From assembly GCF_963675165.1 (NCBI RefSeq), contig NC_087389.1:2514001-2578000 (forward strand): 64,000 bases of DNA, written 5' to 3'. The DNA comes from Halichondria panicea. Lineage: Eukaryota; Porifera; Demospongiae; Suberitida; Halichondriidae. The notes below the pieces were generated by a model. That model was not told the DNA's origin, did not search any database, and saw nothing but the letters and a program-made list of their open reading frames with translations. Position 1 is the first letter of the stretch. Each line of letters begins with the position of its first letter. The position numbers were made by a program, and so were the translations under genes. Positions 11,968 through 23,211 of the stretch are shown here, piece by piece.

Positions 11968-12512
11968 GGTACAGTATTAAATGTCGAAAGAAAAGTGACC
12001 GTTTGATAATGTTCGTAGTACAACCTCAGTGAGGTTCTAAAGAGTGAGAATGCTAGACAGTGACCTTGTTGAGTGATTGTTGAGTGAGAACAGTGATTGG
12101 GATCATAGGCTAGACTACCTCAAGCGGAAAAAGATGAAACAACTTCTTCTTGGATCTGGTAAGTCTAGAGAGTAGCATCTGTAGTCTTTAGGCTATAGTT
12201 AGTACATCAGTGGACATCATGAGCCACCATTGAACTCGTAAACCTGTGTGTAGGTGAAGAATGTGTGTAGGTGAAGAAAACATTTCCCGGGAAAAGGGCG
12301 TCTGCTGATACGACCTCGCAGAATGTGAGAACATTGAGAACACTTATTTAGTGTCTTGTACAATTTAGTGTCTTGTACAATTGCTAATTGTGCTAGGTAA
12401 CGAAGATGGTGTCAAGATACCTGCGCTACCTGTAGGACTGCGCTACCTGTAGGAAATAGTTGGTTCATGATATATGAATTAAAAAAAAAAAACGGGGAAA
12501 GGCCGTATAGAT
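11968..12512 (+). mobile_element. piggyBac-like element, copy 3, internally deleted
   Basis: Begins inside the element (AATGTCGAAAGAAAAGTGAC) and runs to ACGGGGAAAGG at about 12509, in forward orientation, about 420 bases from oppositely oriented copy 2. Relative to copy 1 it carries three private tandem duplications: 12245-12279, 12349-12382 and 12421-12453. The outer CCCTTT end on the left is lost. Confidence 0.65.
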
Positions 12513-12960
12513 ATAACACTACACTACATTAATCTGGCGCCGGACAGCCCACCCGCTCATACCTAATATGGCCGCACTTTTACCGTCACACCAGGGACAG
12601 TCCACAGTCCAGTCTCAGCAGACCCCAACCAGACCACCAACCTGTGGGCAGAACGTGTGGGCAGAACGAACGCTCACCTCAAACTGATAGACTGGTCAAA
12701 TACGATACCCAATAAGCCCTAGCCAGACTGGTCAATGGTCAACAATAAACAGTACACTATTCAACGAGGCCCGGGCTCCCGATGTGCTCCTGATGTGCCT
12801 AGAATTCCGTGGGTACACCGCCGACCCTCTGCAGGTAGTTCCAGCCTGGAACCATTACGGATTTCGAATCGGGTTTTTCAGAATGGGGTTTCAGTATGGG
12901 GCTTCAGTCTCAATCCGCAAGGTTACGGCGCCCCCAACCCAACTCAGGGCGCCTAATCAC
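12513..12960. other. GC-richer stretch, no recognised gene
   Basis: Overlapping short plus-strand frames at 12735-12966 are present but match nothing I recognise. Base composition is richer in G+C than its surroundings. Confidence 0.25.
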
Positions 12961-12961
12961 G

Positions 12962-13060
12962 GGTAGCCTCCCGGCAGAATGTTCTCACGCTGATCTGTAG
13001 AAACTTGTCTGTGAGGTCTTCACCTACACACAGGTTTACAAGTTCAATGGTGGCTCCACT
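12962..13060 (-). mobile_element. piggyBac-like element fragment
   Basis: AATGTTCTCACGCTGATCTG, TTCACCTACACACAGGTTTA and CAAGTTCAATGGTGGCTC match the interior of the complete reverse-oriented copy at 35360-35490, with about 35 internal bases missing. Confidence 0.6.
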
Positions 13061-14052
13061 GTGAAAACAAACCTATAGTGAACAGCTACTCTATACTTAC
13101 TTACCAGGGGTAGACACAAACAAGAAATAACTCATTTCTTTCTCGTCTTGTGACGATGAGTAATAATTATAGTGTTACATGTCATAACTTTGAACTGTGC
13201 GACAGAGACATGCATTAGTTGTCAATGTTAGTTGTCAATGAAATGTTCATACAAATGAAAATACAATAAAGAATTGTCATAGGTCATAGGTAAACTCGCC
13301 GTTCGCGATTAATAAGCGCAGAAAAGGGTGCGAGTATATAAAAATTATGTTATTCGTCTTAGGTGTTACTCAGGATTAAACTTCATTAGTTAAAGATACT
13401 CTTATCACGAGATGACGGCGGCCAAGGACAACTTTCCACACTGAACTGATATTGGTCCACACCCACATGCTTAAGTCGTTATGTCTGAAGGTCGACCTTG
13501 TTTTGATGGTTAGTTCCAGCCAAATTATTTTACTGTCCAAATCATAAAGGATTTAAAATATGGACATTATTCGAGGAAGGATGAGCATCACCCATACAAT
13601 GAGTACCCATCCTGAAATAAATTACGCTGACTGTAGGTCACATGACTGTGTGTAGCCCAATAAGTAGCCCAATAAGTAGCCCAATAAAGATTGCAATAAA
13701 TCAATCTTTACTCCTCACATGCACAGTCATGGTCTCATTAATTCTCAATGGAAAGTTTAAAGTTCATTACACATTTCAAAGAAAAGTAACACTAAAATTA
13801 ATTATTACTCAACGTCACTTTTTTCTTGTGATATTGATCGTTAAAATTATAAAAAGTCACAATCGGTCAGACTGCATCTTGGATGCTTGAGCCTCTTCTT
13901 TTTCTGCAGGTGTGCTGATTGTTGACCAGGCATTGTGGTATAAATCACATCCGTATATGTGGGATGATTACAACATGGCTATGAGTACATTAATGTAATG
14001 AGTACATTAATGTAGATGTCTTGTAAAAAATCACTGAGTCTAGAGTAGATCC
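13061..14052. other. No supported gene
   Basis: An 82-residue plus frame at 13642-13890 is hydrophobic and basic but unrecognised. Duplications include AATAAGTAGCCC repeated near 13660 and AATGAGTACATTAATGTA near 13978. Confidence 0.25.
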
Positions 14053-14403
14053 TCATCTGTCAAACGACAGTGCATCAGCATCAATAGAAAGTAGATGACT
14101 GACGTCTAGCTGTTTGTATATAATATAGTTTGTGTCAATATACAAAGATTTTGTTTGCAGTAGGGCACAGCCACCAAAATTTATTCCGCTGTTTAGAGCG
14201 TAGCTAGAGCTAGAGCAAAGTATTTCTATTGTGAATTTTTGGACACTGAGGTTCAAGTGCAGAGTGACTACTTTATTTTCAAGCGAACTGAGTGAAATGA
14301 GTGAAATGAGCGATGTAATTATGTTAATAATAATCAGATACACTGTTTCAACCATATAAAAATATGACTCACTTGATGAGATAACTGTCAGCTCCCCTTC
14401 CAA
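14053..14403 (-). CDS. Possible exon(s) of an unrecognised minus-strand gene
   Basis: The frame reads VVTLHLNLSVQKFTIEILC and ends SHLLSIDADALSFDR before its stop. A donor-like GTGAGT lies at about 14370 on minus, so the first part may be a separate exon and the hydrophobic middle (14290-14350) an intron read through. No domain is recognised. A duplication, AGCCCTTCCA, sits just upstream near 14398. Confidence 0.25.
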   Translation of the reverse strand: MEGELTVISSSESYFYMVETVYLIIINIITSLISLISLSSLENKVVTLHLNLSVQKFTIEILCSSSSYALNSGINFGGCALLQTKSLYIDTNYIIYKQLDVSHLLSIDADALSFDR

Positions 14404-14875
14404 GCCCTTCCAAGCCTGAAGCAGAGATAACCAAGGAGAGTTTCAGCAAGGTTGCACTGATACTTTACTAGATTCCCAGAAATTCTGGCTTATGCTAACC
14501 CTTTTCTTGCACTTGCAGATTTTCAGAGTTTTAAACAGATGTTTGATGGAAAGTGCCACATCAACTGGATTTCATTTCTACTCCACAATCTTTCTTGTTG
14601 GCTAGCAGTAGCTAACTTATAGACCATGCAGTATGTATCTATAAACACAAAATCATCGTCCCACCTGGACATTTGCGTACTCCAAGAAAAGGATGTTTCT
14701 TGACAGACTGCCTAACTTAGTGCGTATGAAGAACCTGTACTGCTGCCTGTCCTGTTACTATTTGATTTGACCTAGGATAGCACCTAGCACTCTTCAGCAG
14801 ATAAAGTACAAGATACAAAACGTTACGTGTGTAGGATGGCAATCATGGGACATATAGTGCATACTAATTATTTGT

Positions 14876-15031
14876 ATACCTGTGCAGTATGTATCATTTA
14901 ACGTGAGCGTAGCTGATATAGTGAATTCTGTATTACCAACATCGTCCAGTTTACCGTGCTTGGCTTCACTTTCTGGGGACAATGATCGTTCTGTGTCTAA
15001 ATTGTACATTATGACTTGTACCTTCAACTAA
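14876..15031 (-). CDS. Possible exon of an unrecognised minus-strand gene
   Basis: Between an acceptor-like CTTTAG at about 15032 and a donor-like CACAG/GTATAC at about 14880, the minus strand is open. It reads ERSLSPESEAKHGKLDDVG then EFTISATLTLNDTYC. The beta-strand-like ending suggests an extracellular or secreted domain, but I cannot name it. It lies on the same strand as the possible exons at 14.1-14.4 kb and could belong with them. Confidence 0.3.
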
Positions 15032-15204
15032 CCTAAAGATTGATGCCTTTTTCGATTGAACTGCAGGTAGGGCTTCGATGGGGTAGGGCTTCGATGGGAT
15101 TTGATGGGAGAAGGCATCATGCAGCTTGCCTCGCTCACTGAGGCTCAGCCAGCGACGACTCCCCTTATTCAACTGCATTGTATTATTAAGCCAGTTCCAC
15201 ATCA

Positions 15205-17120
15205 GGTATCATCATCAGACTGCCAATGATGGTTCTGCTGCTCACTCGGTGGATCGTAGCAGTTACAGGAAGCACAGCATGTAACTAAGTAAAGGACACT
15301 AACACAAACCTTGTTCTGAGTGTTGACTGTAGCCTCGACTGTTAAGTCAGTCCAATTTGGATCAAGTTTTCCTTTAAGATTTCCCCTATTAAGAACATGT
15401 TTGGAATCATAGATCCTCTTCTGCTTATTCTGAGCAAGCTGCTGAGCGGTGTCATCGAAGGCTGTGCTGATTCCAGCTCAGAATCAGCTCACATGGTAAG
15501 AAGAAGCCTGTTTGAAGCCTGTTTGAAGAAGCCTGTTTGGAACAGGCCAATGTCTGGTTAAACCTACATTTGAGATATTCACTGATCAATATGAACTTGT
15601 TGATAAATTTCTTCCTTGATCAGACATGATGATTGAGGGGCAACTATGAATAATAACAATTCTTTGGTCTTGAGTGGAAGAGCTGGAGCTGGATGTACTT
15701 TTAATGGGGCCAATGTCTAGGCCAATGTCTATCCTGTGCTAATGTCTATCCTGTGCTGGAACAGGGTGAAGGGTAGCTGGTGTTTTTTTGAGAGTCAAGT
15801 CTGTCATTAATCATTCCATTCCAGTAGTGCCTGTACATAGTGCCTGTACACAACTGAGTGTAATAATTCAGCTGAATTCCGGAGGTGGACCGTGAACTAT
15901 GGCAGTTGCGTTAAACCATGTAAAGCTATTGACATTGAAACGCAAATATTAGAACGCATTTCAGTGGTTGATAAGGTATTTATTGGTTGATAAGGACTTA
16001 CCCGTTATTGACTGACGTTCGTTGTGCTATATACGTGATTTAATTTAATTGATTGGTAAACTTTTAAGGGAGCTAGTTGTAATTGTAATTTTTTTTTGTG
16101 TTTTGTGTATTTTTGTGTTTTGTGTAGGCTATAAAGTTTAAGGAACGCTTTGTGTCGGAAGCTTTGCGACAATAAGTGGTATATAATGTGCATTATTTGC
16201 TGGGCCCACAGCGGACCGCGATCCATCCTTTAACCTTTCGCCAACTCCATGTAGAATCAATCTTGGTCATATCTTGGTCTTTACATGTCGAGGTCTGAGT
16301 CATTTATTGCACCAACACCAACATTAACATTATAGCAACACCAACATTATAGACACACACACCGCTATTTCTTGTACCATTTCTTGTACCATAATTATGC
16401 GTAATTCTCAAGATGGTTTTTCCCCAGAGTCTTGCCCGTCCCAGCATCAGAAATTCTTCTCATGAACTTTTTCACCTGTTCTACGGGATACCGCATGAGC
16501 GTGCGTCAAATGTCTCCCTGCATACTTGTCTTCTCCAAAACGACCGTTTCCTAATATGCAGCAAAGCCCAGGCCCTGGAATGGAAAGTTTCCTTTTGCAC
16601 AGATCGTCCTGTGAATTAAACCTGTATTCGTTCGTAGAATGTCTTCAAGTCCATTGGTACAACGAGGTCTGCATATTTTGGTCTGCATATTTTAAAAACT
16701 AGCCTCGTAGCCTCGATTACGGGGAAATTATCCAATAATTTTGCGCATGCGCAAACAGTCAGTAGCAGGCCTCAAAAGGAGGCCTTGTGAAGGAGGCTTG
16801 TCTGATGGCTCCGGTCATCTTGAACACCGTCCCATTCTCGAAGTTTTGTGACCACAAACCACCACCATTGTACAGGTCAAGAATCGAACTTGGTTCAAAT
16901 GTAGAGCTTTTTGGTGGTTTTTTTCTCTCCCTCTGTGTCTCTACTAACTATTGTGAAGTGGCTAGTTATTAATTGTATAAATGTAAATAGGTAATTTAAA
17001 TGCGTAATTATGTAATCACTTCAACAGCCACAACATTCCACAATATAAAACATTCCACAATATAAATTCCGGTGGAGCGTCTTTCAGTCGTCTTTCAGTA
17101 GTGTGCCAGTCAATTATTTT
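15205..17120. other. Intergenic, no supported gene
   Basis: About 1.9 kb with only short unrecognised frames. Duplications include GAAGCCTGTTTG from 15506, CCAATGTCT/ATCCTGTGCT near 15730, GGTTGATAAGG near 15966, TTTCTTGTACCA near 16370 and TTGGTCTGCATATTTT near 16678. A short dispersed repeat lies at 16700-16805 (see the entry at 54965). Confidence 0.3.
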
Positions 17121-17530
17121 TATTACTCCAATTGGACCGTTGCTACGCTTTTCCAGTTGATCCCACCATTCGATTCCACAACTGTATCACCATCCTCCTG
17201 TTCATGTACTACAACACAGAGACCATCGATCGGGTGGTACATGCCTTGTTGCGAAGTTGTAGGTAATACACAGTAAACAAGCAAATTTCCACTGTGCTTA
17301 GAGGGACATGCCTGTTGGCCTGGGAGTTGGGCCAACTGCTTGTACGGACACAGCTCGCACACCCGGCCTGTGAAGGCCTCGTTGAAAGTATGCTATCTAT
17401 TGTTGACCACCAGTTCAGATCCCGTCTGGCTAGGGCGTTCCGATATTGTCCCACCCATGCTCCAGTTTGGTAATGGCCCGGACGATAATCCCTAGGTAAG
17501 GCGGTGAGGATCCCTGCCCATGAGTGCATA
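17121..17530 (-). other. Unrecognised minus-strand open region
   Basis: Two minus-strand frames overlap. One reads FTGRVCELCPYKQLAQLPG in a region with Cys-x2-Cys, the other reads WVGQYRNALARRDLNWWSTI. The content is protein-like and repeat-derived in character, but I recognise no family and the frame changes near 17400. It abuts the inverted half of the copia element and may be remnant flank from another transposon. Confidence 0.25.
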
Positions 17531-17849
17531 CCGCTCTGCCCACCTTCTACCCGATGCCGAGTCGAGCCTGGTACTCCAGATTATCCGGTGCTGGTATAGG
17601 CGGGGCGCCAGTAGGTCAAGGCGTAGGCTCAGACCTGGTAGCAATCGGCTATCAGAATGGATAGCCAATGGGCCCAAGCCCAAACTTATCGGAGTGGATA
17701 GCTACTGGCGTGAAGCTATCGGAATGGATAGCCGGTGCCAATAATCTGGATGATTGTTGTGGCACCTCCAATTCGGAAGCTGTGGCCGGCCTCCAAACTC
17801 TCGGAGAACAAAGAACGGGTGTTTGAGTCTCCAAGAGTTACTTCTTGGG

Positions 17850-18675
17850 TATTTGACGTCTTTAAAATTGATATTGTTCTCGGTCATTGCACATATGGCA
17901 CGTCGCTCCAGAATCCACGATCTACTTTCCTCTGGACACGGCTGAGAATGCGTGAGTTGTCACCATCATTGTCTCAGTTTCACTATCGTCAGAGCTGCCT
18001 TTTGTTCCTGGCCCTTCAGCTGTGCTTGCGGATTGTTTGTGTTCCGTCTTCTTCTGAGCTATCTTGCCGCAGTAGTGACAAGTTAGCTTGCTCTTTTGGT
18101 ACTTCATTTCTTCATCCTCAGCTACACTCGTATGATTCTGCCTCAGCTCCTCGCTTTTCCTTCATGTCTGCTAATGAAGGTACGTCTTCCGTGCTTGCAG
18201 CCAGCGCGGTTTGGAACGATTCAGGTAGAGAGGCAAGAGGCAAGAATAAACATCACTTGTTTGTTCTGGATCTTCAAGGACTGCAAGGGAGTCGAATATT
18301 TCTTGCAACGCTTTCAAATGTTCATTCACTGATCCTCCGTCTCGTTCATCCGGGGCAAACTGAACAGTCGCTTCCAGAGTTCGTAGGACGACTTGCGTTC
18401 AAAGTGATCTGCGAGCAGGTTCCAGACAGCTACTGGATCTTCAGGCTCCCTCCCTATGAGATAGTGCAGTTCAGGGAGAATAATCATGGACAGCGCTTTG
18501 TTGCTGCGAGTTTTAAACGTCTTCAGAGCTGCGACTGTCTCCAACGGGTGCCGTTTCTGAGCCTTTCACACCCAGAGATCGTCTCGTATCAGGGCCATTC
18601 TAAGCTGCAGCTTCCAAGCCGCAGAGTTTGTGCCGTTCAGTTTTGACAGCTCGCTATTGGACATCGCCATTATTT
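17850..18675 (-). pseudogene. Ty1/copia gag and protease start, inverted part
   Basis: Reading down the minus strand from about 18670, frames give SKLNGTNSAAWKLQLRMAL, ALSMIILPELHYLIGREPED and VWNLLADHFERKSSYELWKR, the copia gag pattern. A degenerate CCHC knuckle follows (CHYCGKIAQ, 18060-18090), then VDSGATCHM near 17925, the aspartic protease active-site region. Several frameshifts and stops interrupt it. It lies directly beyond the primer-binding site and LTR at 18.8-19.0 kb on the same strand. The longest plus-strand open frame (17735-18646) is only its antisense shadow. Confidence 0.75.
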
Positions 18676-18780
18676 GAATCCTCCAGTTGAAGAGACTTTT
18701 GTAGAGTAGGCTTGCTGTTCGACAATCGAGAAAGTTTATATTCGTAGATCTGGTTCAGTTTACAATAATAGTCTGTATGC

Positions 18781-18794
18781 CTGGGCCCATAACC
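18781..18794 (-). other. Copia primer-binding site (initiator tRNA-Met anticodon region)
   Basis: The plus strand reads CTGGGCCCATAACC, identical to the anticodon-loop region of metazoan initiator tRNA-Met, so the minus strand is complementary to it. Copia-type elements are known to prime from an internally cleaved initiator tRNA-Met. It sits just inside the LTR end and before gag, as expected. Confidence 0.6.
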
Positions 18795-18800
18795 ATAACC

Positions 18801-19036
18801 TGAGTTGAGTGCTAGAACTAGCTAAGCAGTGGAGTCAGCTCGTAACAACTGACAAAACAGAACAACTGACATCATACATGCACCAAAATCATACATGCAC
18901 CAAAAACAAGAGAGACGCGCAGGGCCTCTTTACAACAAAGAATCTATTGTTAACACAAAAAGAAAGGAGTCCACAGGAAGAAAGGAGTCCACAGGAAGTG
19001 CTACAGTACAAGTGCACACACATACACATAATAATA
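18801..19036 (-). repeat. 5' LTR of copia element, inverted orientation
   Basis: On the minus strand it reads TGTGTATGTGTGTGCACTTG, TACTGTAGC, ACTTCCTGTG, AATAGATTCTTTGTTG, TAAAGAGGCCCTGCGCGTCT and GGTGCATGTATGAT, the same series in the same order as the plus-strand LTR at 23.2-23.5 kb. It carries duplications absent from the other LTR (18872-18904 and 18961-18999). Exact ends are uncertain by a few bases. Confidence 0.7.
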
Positions 19037-19899
19037 ACAACAATAATCGTGGAAGTTGTCGTCACCCCACCAAGATGAAACTGGACGTAGCCAATATTGA
19101 GGTAGTCTAGTCGGCAAAAGTGAAGAAGTGTGGGAGGACAGAATGATGATGGATTTGTTGCGAGGACTAAAATATCTCTACGCCTTTTTTCTCATGCTTC
19201 ATCATGTTCATACAATGACATTGTTCCTTTACTGTTGAATTGTTGGCCTCATTGACTTCTTAATCGTCCTATCTAGAACAAATATTGACAGCACACTTCT
19301 GACAGGACAACATCATTACTCATAATCATATGCGCCTCGTTCGTCAAAGAAATGCTGCAGTACAATACTGGTGGTCAAAAAGACAAACAATCATAGATAT
19401 GATGCCTCACTATACGATTATCCGTTTATTCTAAAAACAAAGTGTGCCTAGTTGTTCCAGCACAGAGCTTAGACGAAAGTTTATGATTCCTAGATCTACT
19501 TACTATAGTGAGAGATGAATGATATACGGACACTCATTGCACATAACGCAGTGGTAGTCGCCTGCCTTCGGTCTAGAACCAGCACTGTATATACCATGCA
19601 CTGGGAACATTCTCTCCTAAACAATAACGAAGCGCAAGCAGAATTAGCACCGGCAACTCAAAAAACTTATAGTGAATGTATGATCACTGACCCTTTCCAT
19701 TTCCATTATTATTATGCTCGTTTGCTGTTGCTGCCTACCTCGCTGACGAGGTCAAAACATACATACCTTGCATCTGTTAGTAACACCCAACTGTCTCTTG
19801 GTCCTCGTATCCTCGTATCCTTAAGTGGGTTGAGGCAGGGATCAGGTTGACTAAATCTTGAGTCCGATTGCCCATTACCACATTTTTGAGGGCTCAGGC
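19037..19899. other. Sequence between inverted LTR and pol
   Basis: If the copia 5' part was flipped, this was originally host flank outside the 5' LTR. A 111-residue plus frame at 19515-19850 is not recognised. No retroelement motif is seen until about 19960. Confidence 0.4.
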
Positions 19900-20470
19900 C
19901 ACACGGCTGCCTTCTTTCGTCTTGGGGGGACGTCGAATCACGAAAAACGAAAAACCCCAGATGGTACAAATTCAAAATGTGAACCAGTTCGGCCGCGGAG
20001 CCGATGTCATTGTGGGTCGAACTGATGACATGACAAAATAGGCACTGGAATTGGAACAATAAAGATCGAAGCACTGTTACCAGATGGAAATACTACTGCA
20101 GGCTGGAGAATGTCCTGTACGTACCGAAGCTGTCTTACAATTTATTGAGTGTCTCTAAGGCGACTAAATTTAGTGGACTAGGATGCGAAATAGTGGACCG
20201 GAAAGGAAAGGTCACGGCATTCGCAACCAAAGTTGGGAGCCTATACTACTTGGAGTATTGTCGAAAGGAGAAAGTGAATGTGAGACAGCAAGGAGCGGTT
20301 ATGGCACCACAGATATGGGCGAACACAATCTTTGGAAACTAGCAAAAACCGGAATGATTGAACAATTCGATTACGATCAAATTGGCTTTTGTGAAACATG
20401 TGTTGGCGGCAAGCATCACTGCAGTCCTTTTGAGAAGAGCAAAAGGCACACCAACCACTGGAGTTAGTTC
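19900..20470 (+). pseudogene. Ty1/copia protease-integrase linker
   Basis: Frames give GTGIGTIKIEALLPDGNTT, then LENVLYVPKLSYNLLSVSKA in joined context, then VTAFATKVGSLYYLEYCRK, and finally FCETCVGGKHHCSPFEKSKR. These match the linker and GAG-pre-integrase zinc region of copia polyproteins. Frame changes occur at about 20100 and 20280. The block ends at 20470, where an inverted-repeat insertion interrupts integrase. Confidence 0.7.
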
Positions 20471-20599
20471 ACTCACTCACTCAGGTAGGTTAAGGGTTAA
20501 GGCATAATTATTAAGATCAGTGCCATAAATAGTATAGTGCAATGAAGTGCCTTGTCATTGTGAAATGGCATCATCAATGCATGTTTTTGTCTTATACGT

Positions 20600-21040
20600 A
20601 GAAAGGATCAGTATGATAACATCGTTGCCATGGTTACTGAGATGTTGTGTGCGTTACCTGTGACCATTTATTTTAAACAACTCTTTTCAGAATGCAGCCT
20701 CCAATACACAATTTCATGACCCCATCTTAGTATCAAAAGAAAGCTCTTGCAAGTATTTAGGGCTGCTTTCATGTATTTTGTACAGTATGCATTAATTTTC
20801 TCCATTTTTATCAATTAAGTTACTGTAATCTGAGCTAGAATGACCTCATACCAAATACTCACCTTTTTTCTATTAGATATCACCAATAGCTCTTTTGGTA
20901 GTAATATTGCTTTGTATAAAGTAGTATTGGAGGCTGCAGGCTGCATTTCTCATGTATAATATCTTGACAATCTAGTCATTTTTGGTCACAGCTAACGCAC
21001 ACAACAAGATAGTAACCATGGTAATGATTTTGGGGGAAAA
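20600..21040. mobile_element. Nested MITE splitting copia integrase
   Basis: GCCATGGTTACTGAGATGTTGTGTGCGTTACCTGTGACC at about 20627-20665 is mirrored imperfectly at 20983-21025. A second inner pair, GCAGCCTCCAATAC, is mirrored at 20924-20937. Integrase motifs stop before it and resume after it. True ends are unclear and may reach 20480 and 21100. Confidence 0.5.
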
Positions 21041-21119
21041 AAGGTACTATTGTCAAGATATTATACATGAGTACACAGTACACTTCATCTTCAATTTAAT
21101 GCTGTTTTGCTACCTGAGC

Positions 21120-21640
21120 AGACGTGTGTGGCAAAATGGGCGAGAGGAGGAGCTTCCTCACCTTTGTGTCGCGACGATCACTCCCGATATGCTTGGGGTG
21201 TTCGAGCGATTTGTAGAATGGAAAGAAACTCAAAACGCTAAGAACAGACAATGGCGGAGAATATACCTCCACGAAATTCGGAACATATCTGAAGACCGAA
21301 GGAATTCGACACGAGCGAACTATACCAAAGACACCTGAACAGAACGGTGTGGTACAGAACTCTCGTTGAAATGTCAAGATCGATGCTACTTGATGCTAAA
21401 CTGCAGAATCAATCTCTACGGCTGTGTACCTGAGAGCTGTAAAAAGCCTTTCGAAAAACAGAAACCAAAAGTGAACAATTTGAGAGTTTTCGGATGCGAT
21501 GCATATGTCCACATTCCAAATATGTCCACATTCCAAAAGACGAGCGAGGAAAATTGGACTCAAAAGCCAAGAAATGTGTATTTCTGGGGTACGGCGACAC
21601 TCTATGACCCAGAAAAGTAGTATTCCACGAAACTGAAACT
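21120..21640 (+). pseudogene. Ty1/copia integrase, second half
   Basis: Plus frames include [11 protein letters not shown], then the integrase core reading of the type TDNGGEY at about 21248-21270, EGIRHERT, and further on KKPFEKQKPKVNNLRVFGC followed by DAYVHIP. These are standard copia integrase core and C-terminal landmarks. A 17-base tandem duplication at 21503-21536 throws the frame just after the DAYVHIP segment. Other frameshifts make it non-functional. Confidence 0.7.
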
Positions 21641-21899
21641 GAGAAAACTGAATCAAGCTCAGACTTCAGACTCTATCTCAACCTCAGGACAAACTGATAA
21701 TCGAAAACCACGAAGGCCAGGAAGTTTCTAGTCAAGAGATTGATGAAGCATCTCAACCACCCAGGGAACCTGAACCAATAAGAAGGTCGACCAGAGAAAG
21801 AAGGGAGAGAAGAAACAAACCTGACACTAGCACAGGAACCTACCTTGTATAACGAAGCAATCTCATGAAGAAAATGCGATGAAAACTGAGTCAAAGACA

Positions 21900-23135
21900 A
21901 CGACGTTTGGGAGCTGGTGGAGCTACCCCCAGGACGAAAGAAGGTCGGTAGTAAGTGGGTGTATAAGTTGAAAACTGGTGCAGACGGTAAAATCGAACGC
22001 TACAAAGCAAGACTGGTTGCACAGGGATTTACTCAAAAGTTTGGATTTTGCCCTGTCGCAAGACAAGAATCCCTCAGAGTATTGATGTCATTGTCCGTGC
22101 AGTATGGACTCAAACTACATCAAATAGATGTGGCTCTAAATGGAAATCTTGAGGAGGAGGTGTATATGGCTCAACCAGAAGGTTTCAAATCTGAAGGACC
22201 TGAAGGACGAGAACACTTAGTTTGCAAGCTTAAAAAGAGCATCTATCGGTGTTGGAACACGGCACTCGATACATATCTCAAGATTGGATTCACACAATCC
22301 AATAGTGATCCCTGTATATAGCACAGGAGGAGAACTTGTGTACATGGTCGATCTTTGCTGCGAAGACTGACGAACAGTTGCAACACGTAACGAATGCTCT
22401 GGCAAAATTTGAAATAAAGGACCTTACACTATTTCCTAGGAATGTCAGTTGTCCAAGATGACGAAAACAAATCGGTCTACACTGAAAATCTATTGACAAA
22501 GTACACTATGCAAAAATACACAGTATGCAAGAATATAAACCTGTGGAACCTGGAGCAAAGCTGAAAATAGCTGAAGAAAGTGATGAATGTGTGGACCAAC
22601 AGCTGTATCAGTCAGCAATTGGAAGTCTGATGTATCTCTCAGTTGGTACAAGACCCGATATCACCTATGCAGTGAGCAGTCTATCGAGATATTCAACGAA
22701 AGAACACTGGAGTGCAGTAAAACGAGTATTGAAATACTTGAAAGGAACGGCGAAAGTTCAAACAAATTGACCGGATACTCAGATGCTACTCAGATGCAGA
22801 TTGGGGAGGAGACATAAACGACAGAAAGTCTACCTCCGGCTATATCTTCAAGCTGAACGGTGGAGCCGTATCCTGGAGAAGTCATGCGTTGCATTATCTA
22901 CGTTGCACTGTCAGCAGCAGCTCAGGAAGCAATTGTGGTTGAAACAGCGTATGTCTGAACTTACCACCTCAAACGACCAGCCAATAACGATTTTCGAAGA
23001 TAATCAATCGGCAATTGCAATGACTCACAATCCACAATTTCACGGACGTTCTAAACACATCGGTATTAAGCATGTTCAAGCTGGAGACATTAAACTTGGT
23101 ATATTGAGAAATGACCGCTGATATGCTTACCAAGG
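21900..23135 (+). pseudogene. Ty1/copia reverse transcriptase and RNase H
   Basis: The block opens PPGRKKVGSKWVYKLKTG (21917), then RYKARLVAQGFTQKFG and LHQIDVALNGNLEEEVYMAQ (the first catalytic Asp region carries LN where LDV-x-A-FLNG-like spacing is usual). Next come YQSAIGSLMYLSVGTRPDI (22610) and, in RNase H, EDNQSAIAMTHNPQFHGRSK (23000). The YVDD region near 22340 is damaged. An 11-base tandem duplication at 22776-22797 breaks the frame in the RNase H start. The reading is open over long pieces, so decay is moderate. Confidence 0.8.
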
Positions 23136-23211
23136 GTCTAAGTCGAGAAAGTTTCTGCAAACTATGTATTCAAGCAGGAATAGCGAACTCAAACGAACAT
23201 TGAACATTACC

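Noticed and set aside
12735..12966. Overlapping plus frames in the GC-richer stretch
   Set aside because: No motif, no splice context and no homology I can recognise; not enough to call a gene.
17735..18646. Longest open frame in the window (303 residues, plus)
   Set aside because: It lies exactly antisense to recognisable copia gag and its product has no sensible pattern; it is a shadow.
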